In this document: positions 16,446 to 24,875 of the stretch, in pieces | How positions within the stretch are numbered: position 1 is the first letter of the stretch | Layout: each line of letters starts with the position of its first letter | Assembly (NCBI GenBank): GCA_025356035.1 | Contig: JANXYN010000031.1 | Location: 1 to 38,796 of the forward strand | Direction of reading: 5' to 3' | DNA from: Geobacteraceae bacterium | GTDB taxonomy: Bacteria; Desulfobacterota; Desulfuromonadia; Geobacterales; Geobacteraceae | DNA: 38,796 nt | Position numbers and translations under genes: made by a program | The notes under the pieces: model-generated | Told to the model about the DNA's origin: nothing | Database searches by the model: none | Seen by the model: the letters and a program-made list of their open reading frames with translations, nothing else

Positions 16446-16620
16446 TTTCCATCCGGAAACGGTCCTTTTTCGCCCTGGCGGCGTCAATCTTCGGGCTTGC
16501 TTGTGCGGCGTACTTCTGTACGCCTCCGCGCAACCCCTCGATTTCCTAGCCAGGACGAAAAATTCCTCGTTTCCGAATTGGAAACCAATAGTGTCACATC
16601 CAGAGTTTCCGGATGGACAC
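16445..16620 (+). mobile_element. MITE-like non-autonomous element, copy 2 (176 bp)
   Basis: It is nearly identical to 4066-4241 (three substitutions: G to C in the hairpin-tip loop, T to A, G to A; no indels). It has the same 16-bp terminal inverted repeats and is flanked by a 6-bp direct repeat TATCTA (16439-16444 and 16621-16626). It sits inside what would otherwise be a tight junction: removing the element and one repeat leaves about 30 bp from the decarboxylase stop to the exchanger ATG. It overlaps the TAG stop codon by one base. Its hairpin would be transcribed within the operon message. Confidence 0.87.
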
Positions 16621-16656
16621 TATCTAATCACCATAATACCTACTAAGGAGGTTTGC

Positions 16657-18351
16657 ATGGTAGCGCTATTCGAGTTTCTGAGAACGAATCCGTTTCTTCT
16701 TTTGTTCCTCACCGTAGGTCTGGCCGTCTTGATCGGGCGATTGACGGTCAAAGGGTACGGCCTTGGCATGGTGGCGGCGGCGGTCGTCGTGGGGGTCGTG
16801 CTGGCCACCTGGGCCTCGACCTACGGTGTCAAACTGCAGCTCGACAACTTCGCGAAGTCGCTGATGTACTACCTGTTCATGTACGGTGTGGGCTTACGGG
16901 TGGGTCCCTCCTTCTTCAACAGCCTGAAGAAGGACGGCCTGACCTTTACCATCCTCGCTGTCGTGTGCAGCGTCCTCGGCCTGGGCCTCGTCGTGGTGCT
17001 GAGCCGCCTGTTCGGTCTGCCGGCCGGAGCGGCGGGCGGGGTCCTCGCCGGCTCCCAGACCATGTCAGCGGCTATCGGCACGGCTGAGATGGCCATGACC
17101 CAGGGGGCATACCAGGTGCCGGCGGGTTCCACCCCCGAGGCCGTGACGGCGATGATCGCCCTCGGCTACGGCATTACCTACATCTGGGGGACGGTCGGCA
17201 TCATCCTGGTCTGCAAGTACCTTCCGAAGTGGTGGGGCGTAGATGCGCGCAAGGCAGCGAAGGAGTATGAAGAGCAGCATGGGGTGCCGAATCTCGACGA
17301 CGCCGGGATGACCGGGTACCGTCCTGCAGGGCTCCGCGCCTACCGTCTGGAGAATAAAGAGACCGCCGGTAAGACGATCGCCCAATTTCGCCAAAGCTTT
17401 CCGCAGTATCGCATCCTGAACGTTGTTCGTGGCAACGAAGTGCTCGGGGCGAGCGCTGATCTGGCGATGCAACTGGGTGACGTCGTGGCCCTCGGCGGCC
17501 GGATTGAAGACCTTACTGCCAACATGGGGCTCCTGGGCCCTGAGGTTTCCGATTCCAAGGCCCTGGCGATCCCGCTCGACCAGGCGGAGATACTGGTCAC
17601 CCAGAAGAGCGTGGAGGGGAAGGCGCTCAAGGAGTTCCGCCACGAGGAGTTTGCCGGCCAGCTCCAAGTGGTCCGCATGGAGCGCGGGGGGGTTCCATAC
17701 CCCGTCGGGGCCGATACTCAGCTGAAGCGGTTCGACGTGCTGTTCGTTGCAGGGCTCAAGAGCGCGGTGGAGAAGGTGGCTGCGGTTTTGGGGAAGGTTG
17801 CCCGGCCGAGCACGGCAACCGACCTGCTGACGCTGTCGATCGGCATGATCCTGGGCCTTCTGATCGGCGGGATCAACGTGCCAGTGGGCGGCTTCAAGGT
17901 CGGTCTGGGCAACGCCGGCGGGCTGCTTCTCTCTGGCATATTCGTCTCGTCTGCCGTCTCGCGCCTGCGGTTCTTTGGCAGCACGCCCAACGCCGCACGC
18001 AACGTCCTCGAAGACCTGGGCCTCGTTACCTTTGTCGGGATCGTGGGCATCAATGCAGGCGCATCCCTCTTGGCACAGCTCACCGGGGTGGTGGCGCTCA
18101 AGATCTTCCTCGTTGGCTTCATTGCGAGCACGGTCCCACCGTTCATCACCTGGGCGCTCGGTTATCACCTGTTCAAGATCAACGCCGCGGTCCTGATGGG
18201 CGGCGTGGCCGGCGCCCGTTCGCACTCGGGGCCGGCGCGCGAGGCCGCGAAGGAGATCAACAGTTCGGTGCCGTGGGTCGGGTTTCCGGTGGGCTACGCC
18301 GTCTCTGGCGTCCTGCTCACGGTCTTCGGCTATTTTGCGATGATTCTCTAA
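16657..18351 (+). CDS. AspT-family (AAEx) exchanger, first paralogue
   Basis: This 564-residue inner-membrane protein has the symmetric layout of the aspartate:alanine exchanger family (TC 2.A.81). About five helices (5-185) come first, including GGVLAGSQTMSAAIGTAEMA. A cytoplasmic central region with two RCK/TrkA-C modules (about 205-375) follows, then about five or six helices (390-564) with the counterpart loop GGVAGARSHSGPAREAA. Known members exchange Asp for Ala or export succinate. I choose ATG 16657 because AAGGAGG sits 6 bp upstream; an in-frame extension would begin inside the MITE and is spurious. It stands next to a decarboxylase, as classical substrate/product exchangers do, and is followed 82 bp on by a paralogue. 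Confidence 0.85.
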   Translation: MVALFEFLRTNPFLLLFLTVGLAVLIGRLTVKGYGLGMVAAAVVVGVVLATWASTYGVKLQLDNFAKSLMYYLFMYGVGLRVGPSFFNSLKKDGLTFTILAVVCSVLGLGLVVVLSRLFGLPAGAAGGVLAGSQTMSAAIGTAEMAMTQGAYQVPAGSTPEAVTAMIALGYGITYIWGTVGIILVCKYLPKWWGVDARKAAKEYEEQHGVPNLDDAGMTGYRPAGLRAYRLENKETAGKTIAQFRQSFPQYRILNVVRGNEVLGASADLAMQLGDVVALGGRIEDLTANMGLLGPEVSDSKALAIPLDQAEILVTQKSVEGKALKEFRHEEFAGQLQVVRMERGGVPYPVGADTQLKRFDVLFVAGLKSAVEKVAAVLGKVARPSTATDLLTLSIGMILGLLIGGINVPVGGFKVGLGNAGGLLLSGIFVSSAVSRLRFFGSTPNAARNVLEDLGLVTFVGIVGINAGASLLAQLTGVVALKIFLVGFIASTVPPFITWALGYHLFKINAAVLMGGVAGARSHSGPAREAAKEINSSVPWVGFPVGYAVSGVLLTVFGYFAMIL

Positions 18352-18433
18352 GAGAAGCAGGCGGGTTTCCGACGGTTTGTAACGGATCTGGAAAGGCAGA
18401 GGCTTACCTGTATCACATAGAGGAGACACCACT

Positions 18434-20116
18434 ATGGATTATTTCGTGAAGGCCTTTCAGGAGCATGCGGAGCTGGCCATCTTCCTTGCGCTGGCCCTTG
18501 GGTTCCTAATCGGTCGGATCAAGATAAGATCGTTCAGCCTTGGGACTGTGGTGGGGACCCTCCTGGCAGGCGTTATCATCGGTCAGCTCGATATCAAGGT
18601 CCCCGCGATAGTGGAGGCCGTATTCTTCGACCTGTTCCTGTTCACTACCGGATACAAGGTCGGGCCCCAGTTCTTCCGGGGGTTGAAGAAGGACGCCCTG
18701 CCACAACTGGCGGTTACGGTTGTCCTGTGCGTCACCTGCCTGCTGGCCGCGTACACGAGCGCGAAATTTCTCGGCTACGATATGGGTACAGCGGCAGGCC
18801 TACTGGCCGGTGCCTTCACGGAATCCACGGTCATCGGCACGGCAAGCGATGCCATCAATCGCCTCAGCCTTGCGGCAGAGGAGAAGACCCGCCTAATGAA
18901 TAACATTCCGGTTGCCTACGCGGTGACATATCTTATCGGCACCGCGTTCATCATATGGTTTCTGCCAACGATCGGGCCCAGGCTGATGGGAGTCAATTTG
19001 AAGGAGGAGGGGAAGAAGCTGCAGTCAGAGATCTCCGGCGCGGAAGAGCCGGAGGCCGGCGTGCAATCGGCCTTCCAGAATTTTGGGGTCCGGGCATACC
19101 GTGTGACCAATGAGAAGCTCGTGAACAAGACCGTCGCGGAGCTCGAGGTCCTGCCTAGGGAGTTTCGCATATTCATCACGCGGATCCGTCATAATGGCAC
19201 GATCATCGAGCCCGAACCGACCACGGCCATTCATCAGGGAGACGTGATCGCAGTAATAACCCGCACCGAGGCCCTCATGGCGCGGGGCGCCCAGATCGGA
19301 CCTGAAGTGGACGACAAGGTCCTCCTCGATTTTCCCCAGGAGTTCCTGGACGTGGTGATCACGAACAAGGCCCTGGCCGGGAAGTCTTTCCGGGAGCTGG
19401 CGGCCTTGGAGTTTGCCCGAGGGGTTTTCCTGCGTAAGCACCTGCGGGTCGGGGAGCCGATGCCGTTCACCTTCGAGACGCGCGTTGACCGGGGCGACGT
19501 GCTGAGCCTTGTCGGCGCCAAGCGCGATGTCGAACGGGCGGCGAAGGAGTTGGGATACGCTGACCGGCCTACGAATGCGACAGACATGATATTCGTGGGC
19601 ACGGGCATCGTTCTCGGTGGACTGGTCGGCCTGCTCTCTATCTCGATTGGTGGATTGCCGATCACCCTGACGGCGAGTGGCGGTGCGCTGATCATGGGGC
19701 TGGTTTTCGGCTGGCTCCGGTCCGTGCGTCCGACCTTCGGCCGGATACCCGAGGCGGCCATGTGGGTCTTCGACACTGTCGGGCTCACGACCTTCATGGC
19801 TGTTGTGGGTCTGGGGGCCGGCCCCAGTTTCATCGCGGGCCTCCAGAAAACAGGGGTGAGTCTGGTCTTTGTGGGCCTTCTGGTGGCGGTGCTGCCTCAC
19901 GTCACGGCAATCCTCTTCGGGCGGTATGTATTAAAGATGAACCCCCTGATCCTCCTGGGCGCTTGCTCCGGAGCAGGGACGATCACTGCGGCGCTTCGCG
20001 CAGTCCAGGAAGAGGCGCAGAGCAAGCTTCCGGCACTTGGCTATACCGTACCCTATGCCATCGGAAACATCCTGCTCACGGCATGGGGGCCGGTCATCGT
20101 GGCCATGATGGCGTGA
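18434..20116 (+). CDS. AspT-family (AAEx) exchanger, second paralogue
   Basis: This 560-residue paralogue of the preceding gene has the same plan: N-terminal helices with AGLLAGAFTESTVIGTASDAI, two central RCK/TrkA-C modules (about 210-385), and C-terminal helices with GACSGAGTITAALRAVQEEA. The two proteins align end to end but differ clearly in the repeated pore-like loops (for example SQTMSAAIGT against AFTESTVIGT), suggesting different substrates or a heteromeric carrier rather than a recent duplicate. AGAGGAG lies upstream of ATG 18434. A porin gene follows 55 bp downstream. Confidence 0.85.
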   Translation: MDYFVKAFQEHAELAIFLALALGFLIGRIKIRSFSLGTVVGTLLAGVIIGQLDIKVPAIVEAVFFDLFLFTTGYKVGPQFFRGLKKDALPQLAVTVVLCVTCLLAAYTSAKFLGYDMGTAAGLLAGAFTESTVIGTASDAINRLSLAAEEKTRLMNNIPVAYAVTYLIGTAFIIWFLPTIGPRLMGVNLKEEGKKLQSEISGAEEPEAGVQSAFQNFGVRAYRVTNEKLVNKTVAELEVLPREFRIFITRIRHNGTIIEPEPTTAIHQGDVIAVITRTEALMARGAQIGPEVDDKVLLDFPQEFLDVVITNKALAGKSFRELAALEFARGVFLRKHLRVGEPMPFTFETRVDRGDVLSLVGAKRDVERAAKELGYADRPTNATDMIFVGTGIVLGGLVGLLSISIGGLPITLTASGGALIMGLVFGWLRSVRPTFGRIPEAAMWVFDTVGLTTFMAVVGLGAGPSFIAGLQKTGVSLVFVGLLVAVLPHVTAILFGRYVLKMNPLILLGACSGAGTITAALRAVQEEAQSKLPALGYTVPYAIGNILLTAWGPVIVAMMA

Positions 20117-20171
20117 CGAAAATTAACCTCTTACCTCTCTGCAGGGAAGGCGAGCAGGAAAGGAGAAACCG

Positions 20172-21614
20172 ATGATGACCAATCTGATCCATACATGCTG
20201 CGGGAACTATCGACCAGGATTACTGAAAAACTCGGCGTTTTCGGGCAGGATACTTCTGTCGACGGGAATAAGCCTTATGATCCTGATGCTCTGGGCGAGC
20301 GCCCCTGCCCTGGCCGATGAGGCGATCTCCCAGGAGGAACCGACCCCCGGGTCGGTGAAGGAAGAGGTTGTGCCCATGGAACGGTCATTTATGGAGAAGC
20401 TTAGCCGTCCCGGTTTTTTCCCCTGGCTGAAAGAGCAGTTGAAAGATACCACTCCTTTTATCCGTGACACGAATCTCGATCTGAACCTCCGAACGTATTA
20501 CTTCGATCGCAACAAGTTCGATGACACGGAAACTTTGGCTTGGGCCATTGGCGGCGCTCTCGCGTACCGCTCCGGCTTTTTTCTCGACCACGTCGGTGTC
20601 GGCGCAACGCTCTACACCTCCCAGCCCATCTACGCGCCGGACCACAAAGACGGGACGCTCCTGCTGAAACCGGGCCAGGAAAGGTACACGGTGCTGGGCC
20701 AACTGTTCAGCAGGGTAAAAGTAGTCGACGAGAATTTTTTCAATATCTATCGATACGAATATAACACCCCCTATCTGAACAAGAACGACAACCGCATGAC
20801 CCCGAACACCTTTGAGGGGTACACCTTCACGGGAGCCGCGGGAGGCAAGGACGGCGCGCCGAAGTTCAACTACGGGGGCGGGTACATCGAAAAAATCAAA
20901 CCCCGGAACACGGACCATTTCACCTCGATGTCCCAAGCTGCCGGCGCAAATGTGAAACGGGGAGTTGTGCTCGGCGGCGCCAACACCTCTTTCAACAATT
21001 TCACGATAGGCGCCATCGACTACTATTCGGATGACATCATCAACATCGGTTATGCCGAGGCGAAATACACCTTAGCGTTGACAGAGCGTGTAGGCCTCCT
21101 CTTCGCGGCCCAGTTTACGGATCAACGGAGTACGGGCGACGATATCTTGAAGGGCTCTTCCTTCAATACGAATCAGACCGGCTTGAAGGCCGAGGCAAGC
21201 TCCGGGGGAGGCATCATCTCCCTTGCCTATACGATAGACTCCGACGGGGCTGATCTGCAAAATCCCTGGAGCAGTTTTCCGGGTTACACCAGCGTGCAGG
21301 TGCAGGATTTCAACCGCGCCGGTGAACAGGCGTTCATGGTCAAGGGGTCCTATGATTTCTCCCACCTCGACCTAGATGGCGTTACGGCGTATGTTCTGTG
21401 GGTGCACGGATGGGATGCGGTTAATCCCTTGACCAAAGCGGAAGTGTATAACCAGGATGAAGTCGACTACGATATCCAGTGGAAGCCGAAGAGCGGCAGT
21501 CTGAAGGGGCTGTGGTTCCGGGTCCGGTATGCCGACGTTAATCAGCGAGGGATGGGCAATGCATCCCTGACTGATTTACGCGTCATCGTAAACTACGATC
21601 TGCCGTTGCTGTAA
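20172..21614 (+). CDS. OprD-type outer-membrane porin
   Basis: This 480-residue protein has a long N-terminal export signal (hydrophobic core about 27-45, cleavage probably after ALA, about residue 48). The mature part has OprD-family features: DTNLDLNLRTYYFDRN, AWAIGGALAYRSGFF, GVGATLYTSQPIYAPD, the NTPYLNKNDNRMTPNTFEGY segment, and a series of amphipathic strands. It ends in VNYDLPLL rather than the usual terminal Phe. OprD porins admit basic amino acids or small carboxylates; pairing with a decarboxylase and exchangers suggests it brings in the substrate (inference). AAAGGAG precedes ATG 20172. Confidence 0.75.
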   Translation: MMTNLIHTCCGNYRPGLLKNSAFSGRILLSTGISLMILMLWASAPALADEAISQEEPTPGSVKEEVVPMERSFMEKLSRPGFFPWLKEQLKDTTPFIRDTNLDLNLRTYYFDRNKFDDTETLAWAIGGALAYRSGFFLDHVGVGATLYTSQPIYAPDHKDGTLLLKPGQERYTVLGQLFSRVKVVDENFFNIYRYEYNTPYLNKNDNRMTPNTFEGYTFTGAAGGKDGAPKFNYGGGYIEKIKPRNTDHFTSMSQAAGANVKRGVVLGGANTSFNNFTIGAIDYYSDDIINIGYAEAKYTLALTERVGLLFAAQFTDQRSTGDDILKGSSFNTNQTGLKAEASSGGGIISLAYTIDSDGADLQNPWSSFPGYTSVQVQDFNRAGEQAFMVKGSYDFSHLDLDGVTAYVLWVHGWDAVNPLTKAEVYNQDEVDYDIQWKPKSGSLKGLWFRVRYADVNQRGMGNASLTDLRVIVNYDLPLL

Positions 21615-21668
21615 GATGCGGGACTCTTTGTTCGGCGGCGCTGTGCAGTGGGCAGAAGACGACGCGCT

Positions 21669-22328
21669 ATGATGCAAGAGCAATTTCAAATACCGATCAT
21701 CTTCGATCTCGGCGCAACCTTTGTCTTCGGCATAACCGGGGCCCTGGCAGCGCTGCGGCGCGGTTACGACATCATCGGGCTGTTTGCGCTGGCCTTTGCC
21801 AGCGGGGTCGGCGGCGGTCTGCTGCGCGATGGCCTGTTTCTCCAGCAGGGGCCTCCGGCGCTTACGACGGATGGGCGCTACCTCGTTGCCATCTTGGCGG
21901 CCGGACTCGTCGGGTTGCTCTTTCTCCGCTGGGTGGATCGGTTCACTAAGATGATCGCCCTTGTCGATGCCCTCGGCCTCGGCGCCTATGCGGTCGTGGG
22001 CGTACAGAAGTCAATAATTGCCGGCTTGAGCGTTCCGGCGGCTGTTCTGGTCGGCGTCATCAATGCCGTGGGGGGCGGTCTGCTCCGCGATCTGTTGGTA
22101 AGGGATGAGCCCTTGCTGCTCAAGCCCGGCCAATTCTATGCGCTGGCTGCCCTGGGAGGATGTCTGCTCTTTGTCTTCCTCACCGTGAACATTGGCATGC
22201 CGGCCCCGCGGGCGGGCCTCATCACCATCGCCTGCACCTTTATCGTGCGCGTTCTGTCGATTACGTTCAACTGGAGGACGAAGTCGTTGTATCGTCCGGA
22301 AACGCCGGAAGAGGAGCAGAAGCGTTAA
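21669..22328 (+). CDS. TRIC/UPF0126-family membrane protein (putative cation channel)
   Basis: This 219-residue inner-membrane protein has about seven helices. It is built from two repeated halves, each with the conserved Gly-rich kink and acidic end: GVGGGLLRDGLFLQQGPPAL, then VGGGLLRDLLVRDEPLLLKP. This is the signature of UPF0126 (YadS/YicG) proteins, whose bacterial members form trimeric K+-permeable channels related to TRIC. I prefer ATG 21669; the frame extends to GTG 21648, but that adds an Arg-rich head without a better ribosome binding site. In this cluster it may balance charge when the exchangers work, which is inference. Confidence 0.8.
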   Translation: MMQEQFQIPIIFDLGATFVFGITGALAALRRGYDIIGLFALAFASGVGGGLLRDGLFLQQGPPALTTDGRYLVAILAAGLVGLLFLRWVDRFTKMIALVDALGLGAYAVVGVQKSIIAGLSVPAAVLVGVINAVGGGLLRDLLVRDEPLLLKPGQFYALAALGGCLLFVFLTVNIGMPAPRAGLITIACTFIVRVLSITFNWRTKSLYRPETPEEEQKR

Positions 22329-22342
22329 CGGGGACGGTTTAC

Positions 22343-22367
22343 GGGAGAGACGGATCCGAGCTCTCCC
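22343..22367 (+). terminator. Hairpin after the TRIC gene, weak terminator candidate
   Basis: GGGAGAG (22343-22349) pairs with CTCTCCC (22361-22367), and the palindrome CGGATCCG lies in the loop. It starts 15 bp after the stop codon, but there is no T-run, so it may be only an RNA-stabilising or pausing hairpin. Confidence 0.35.
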
Positions 22368-22454
22368 ATTCGGGGCTCTCTGTCGATCTGCCTCTGTGGG
22401 GGGATCGCCTGTTCGCCTGCACACGGGCATTGTTGATACCACAGGAGAAAACCC

Positions 22455-23525
22455 ATGATAAGGAATTCTGTGCGGTTTTTCGGAGTGCCGATCCTGCTCG
22501 CACTTCTCATCGGCTGCACGGCGATCGGGCCGGCTACCGTCGCCCGCGACCGCTTCGACTATACCACCTCGGTTTCCGACTCGTGGAAGCGGCAGATGCT
22601 CCTCAACATCGTAAAGATACGCTACGGTGACGCCCCGATCTTCCTCGACGTGGCCTCCATCATAAACCAATATCAGTTGACCACCGACGTGAACGCCTCG
22701 TTCGGCTGGTCGTTTCCGCCGACCGGCAACAACCAGAGAATAGGTGTCGACGGCAGTTTCGTCGACCGCCCCACGATCACCTATACCCCCATGACCGGCG
22801 AGAAGTTCGCCCGCAACCTCATGACCCCCATTGCACCTGCCACGATCATGAGTATGGTTGAGGGGGGATACCCCATCGACATGGTCTTCCGGATTCTCGT
22901 CCACTCCGTGAACGGCATCCAGAACCAGTTCGGGGGCACCGCCCGGGCGCGGCGGGCCGACCCGGAGTTTTATCTCATCCTGGAGAAGCTCCGTCACATC
23001 CAGGCCTCGGGGGCGGTTGCCCTGCGGGTGCGAAAGACGGAGAACCGCGATGCATTGATGATGGTCTTTCGCAAACGGGTGGACCCGGAGATTGAAGCGG
23101 AGGGGAAAGCGGTGCGGCGGCTGCTTGGCCTCAAGGAGGAAGGGGGCGAATTCAGGGTCGTCTACGGGTCGGCGCCGAGCAATGATGAAGAGGTTGCCCT
23201 CCTGACCCGCTCCATCATCGAAATTCTCAGCGACATCTCCTCGACCGTCGTAGTGCCTGCGGAACATGTGGCCGAGCTGCGGACCCCGCCGACCATGGAG
23301 CCGGAGGGTGAGGGTATCAAGGGGACGATGATACGCATCCTCTGTTCGGAAAAAAGGCCCGGGGACGACTTCGCCGCCGTGCCGTACCGGGACCGATGGT
23401 TCTGGATCGACGACCGGGACTACCGGTCGAAAAAACTCTTCTCGTTCCTTATGTTTGTGATGACCCTCACTGAGACCGTCGGCAAGGAGGGGGCGCCGAT
23501 CGTGACAATCTCGGCGGGGGGATAA
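22455..23525 (+). CDS. Lipoprotein of unknown function
   Basis: This 356-residue protein has a lipoprotein signal peptide (LLIGC, Cys21). The mature part contains DRFDYTTSVSDSWKRQMLLNIVKIRYGDAP near its start and a mixed alpha/beta body with no family I can name. Similar proteins are, as I recall, found across Deltaproteobacteria as uncharacterised lipoproteins. It is about 127 bp downstream of the TRIC gene, behind a hairpin, and AGGAG precedes ATG 22455. It may be the last gene of the decarboxylase cluster or a separate unit; the RND operon begins 99 bp later. Confidence 0.65.
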   Translation: MIRNSVRFFGVPILLALLIGCTAIGPATVARDRFDYTTSVSDSWKRQMLLNIVKIRYGDAPIFLDVASIINQYQLTTDVNASFGWSFPPTGNNQRIGVDGSFVDRPTITYTPMTGEKFARNLMTPIAPATIMSMVEGGYPIDMVFRILVHSVNGIQNQFGGTARARRADPEFYLILEKLRHIQASGAVALRVRKTENRDALMMVFRKRVDPEIEAEGKAVRRLLGLKEEGGEFRVVYGSAPSNDEEVALLTRSIIEILSDISSTVVVPAEHVAELRTPPTMEPEGEGIKGTMIRILCSEKRPGDDFAAVPYRDRWFWIDDRDYRSKKLFSFLMFVMTLTETVGKEGAPIVTISAGG

Positions 23526-23538
23526 CCATTGCCGCCTA

Positions 23539-23566
23539 TGTTACGCTTCTCTACGATTGTGTAACA
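23539..23566. promoter_or_regulatory. Possible operator upstream of the RND operon
   Basis: TGTTAC (23539-23544) and GTAACA (23561-23566) form an inverted repeat with a 16-bp spacer, 58 bp before the adaptor start. No regulator gene (TetR, MarR) lies beside the operon, so the binding protein is unknown. It may be chance. Confidence 0.25.
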
Positions 23567-23624
23567 CCTTTCCCCTTTGGTCGGGGACGTTTGTACACTG
23601 CACATTCCCTTTTGAGGAGGGCCC

Positions 23625-24869
23625 ATGAATCCCACGAATGAAGGACGGCTTGTCATCTCCCGTATCATGCTCCTGTCCAGCCTCGGCTGTGCCTCACTGG
23701 CGCTTCTTCTCACCGCCGGTTGCGGCAAGGAGAAGGCACAGGCACCTCCACCGCCGACGGTCGAGGTGGTTAACGTAGTCCAGAAGGATGTCCCGATCTA
23801 CAAGGAATGGGTCGGTGCGCTGGATGGCAATGTCAATGCCGTTATCCGTCCCCATGTGAGCGGTTACCTGATCAAGCAGAACTACCGTGAAGGAGAGCTG
23901 GTCAAGACCGGCCAGGTGCTGTTCGAGATCGACCCGCGCACCTTCCAGGCCTCTCTTGATCAGGCCAAGGGGCAACTTGCGCAACAGAAGGCGCGTCATG
24001 ACACCGCCGCGGCCAATCTGGCCCGGATTCGCCCCCTGGCCGCAAAAAATGCGGTCAGCAAGAAGGACCTGGATGATGCCATCGGCGCCGAGCTGTCTAC
24101 GAGGGCTTCGGTCGAGGCTGCCCAGGCGGCAGTGGAGGAAGCCCAGCTGAACCTCGGGTTTACCAGAATTACTTCCCCCGTTGACGGCATTGCCGGAATC
24201 GCCAAGGCTCAACTGGGCGACCTGGTCGGCCCGAACATGCCGACCGAACTGACGGCCGTCTCCTCGGTTGACCCGATCAAGGCCTATATCAATGTCAGCG
24301 AGCAGGAATACCTCAATGTCAACAAGTCAAGCCCGATTCCCGAGAAGATTCCCCTGGAACTGATCCTTGCAGACGGCAGCGTCTATCCTCACAAAGGTCA
24401 TCTGGCCCTGGCCGACCGGCAGATCGACCCGACCACCGGCACCCTCAAGGTGGGATCGCTCTTTGCCAATCCCGGCAACAGGCTTCGTCCCGGCGGGTAC
24501 GGCCTGGTGCGGGCGGTCATGTTGGTCAAAAAGGGTGCCCTGCTGATCCCCCAGCGGTCCGTCACCGATATGCAGGGTAAATTCCTGGTTGCGGTAGTCG
24601 GGGCCGATAACAAGGTCAGCATCCGCCCGGTGAAAGTGGCGGAGAGGATCGGCTCGGATTGGATCATCGAGGAAGGGCTGAAGCCGGGCGACAAGGTGGT
24701 GGCCGAGGGGACGCAGAAAGTTAAGCCGGACATGGTGGTTAACCCGCAGCCGTTCGATCCGGAAGCGGCTGCCAAGGCAGCGGCCGCAAAAGCTGCGGCG
24801 CCGACCCAGGGAGCAGCCGCCAAACCTGAGGCGAAACCGGCAGCTCCGGCGCCGGCAGAGAAGAGGTAG
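23625..24869 (+). CDS. RND efflux periplasmic adaptor lipoprotein (AcrA/MexA family)
   Basis: This 414-residue protein has a lipoprotein signal (LLLTAGC, Cys33). The order of parts is typical: a beta strand leading into the lipoyl half VIRPHVSGYLIKQNYREGEL, an alpha hairpin (about 105-170, including LAAKNAVSKKDLDDA), the second lipoyl half FTRITSPVDGIAGIAKAQLG, then a beta barrel and membrane-proximal domain. The C-terminal tail (about 380-414) is Ala/Pro/Lys low-complexity. GAGGAGG precedes ATG 23625. The pump gene follows 6 bp later. It links the pump to the outer-membrane factor encoded at 28048. Confidence 0.9.
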   Translation: MNPTNEGRLVISRIMLLSSLGCASLALLLTAGCGKEKAQAPPPPTVEVVNVVQKDVPIYKEWVGALDGNVNAVIRPHVSGYLIKQNYREGELVKTGQVLFEIDPRTFQASLDQAKGQLAQQKARHDTAAANLARIRPLAAKNAVSKKDLDDAIGAELSTRASVEAAQAAVEEAQLNLGFTRITSPVDGIAGIAKAQLGDLVGPNMPTELTAVSSVDPIKAYINVSEQEYLNVNKSSPIPEKIPLELILADGSVYPHKGHLALADRQIDPTTGTLKVGSLFANPGNRLRPGGYGLVRAVMLVKKGALLIPQRSVTDMQGKFLVAVVGADNKVSIRPVKVAERIGSDWIIEEGLKPGDKVVAEGTQKVKPDMVVNPQPFDPEAAAKAAAAKAAAPTQGAAAKPEAKPAAPAPAEKR

Positions 24870-24875
24870 CCAGCC

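Noticed and set aside
16501-16656. An in-frame upstream extension of the first exchanger beginning in the MITE.
   Set aside because: The extension is transposable-element sequence, and AAGGAGG directly before ATG 16657 fixes the real start.
17065-18432. Long minus-strand open frame of 455 codons opposite the first exchanger.
   Set aside because: It is the mirror of a GC-rich real gene; the protein is Arg/His/Pro-rich with no domain and no ribosome binding site context. The same applies to 22011-23267, 13725-14711 and 9613-10533 on the minus strand.
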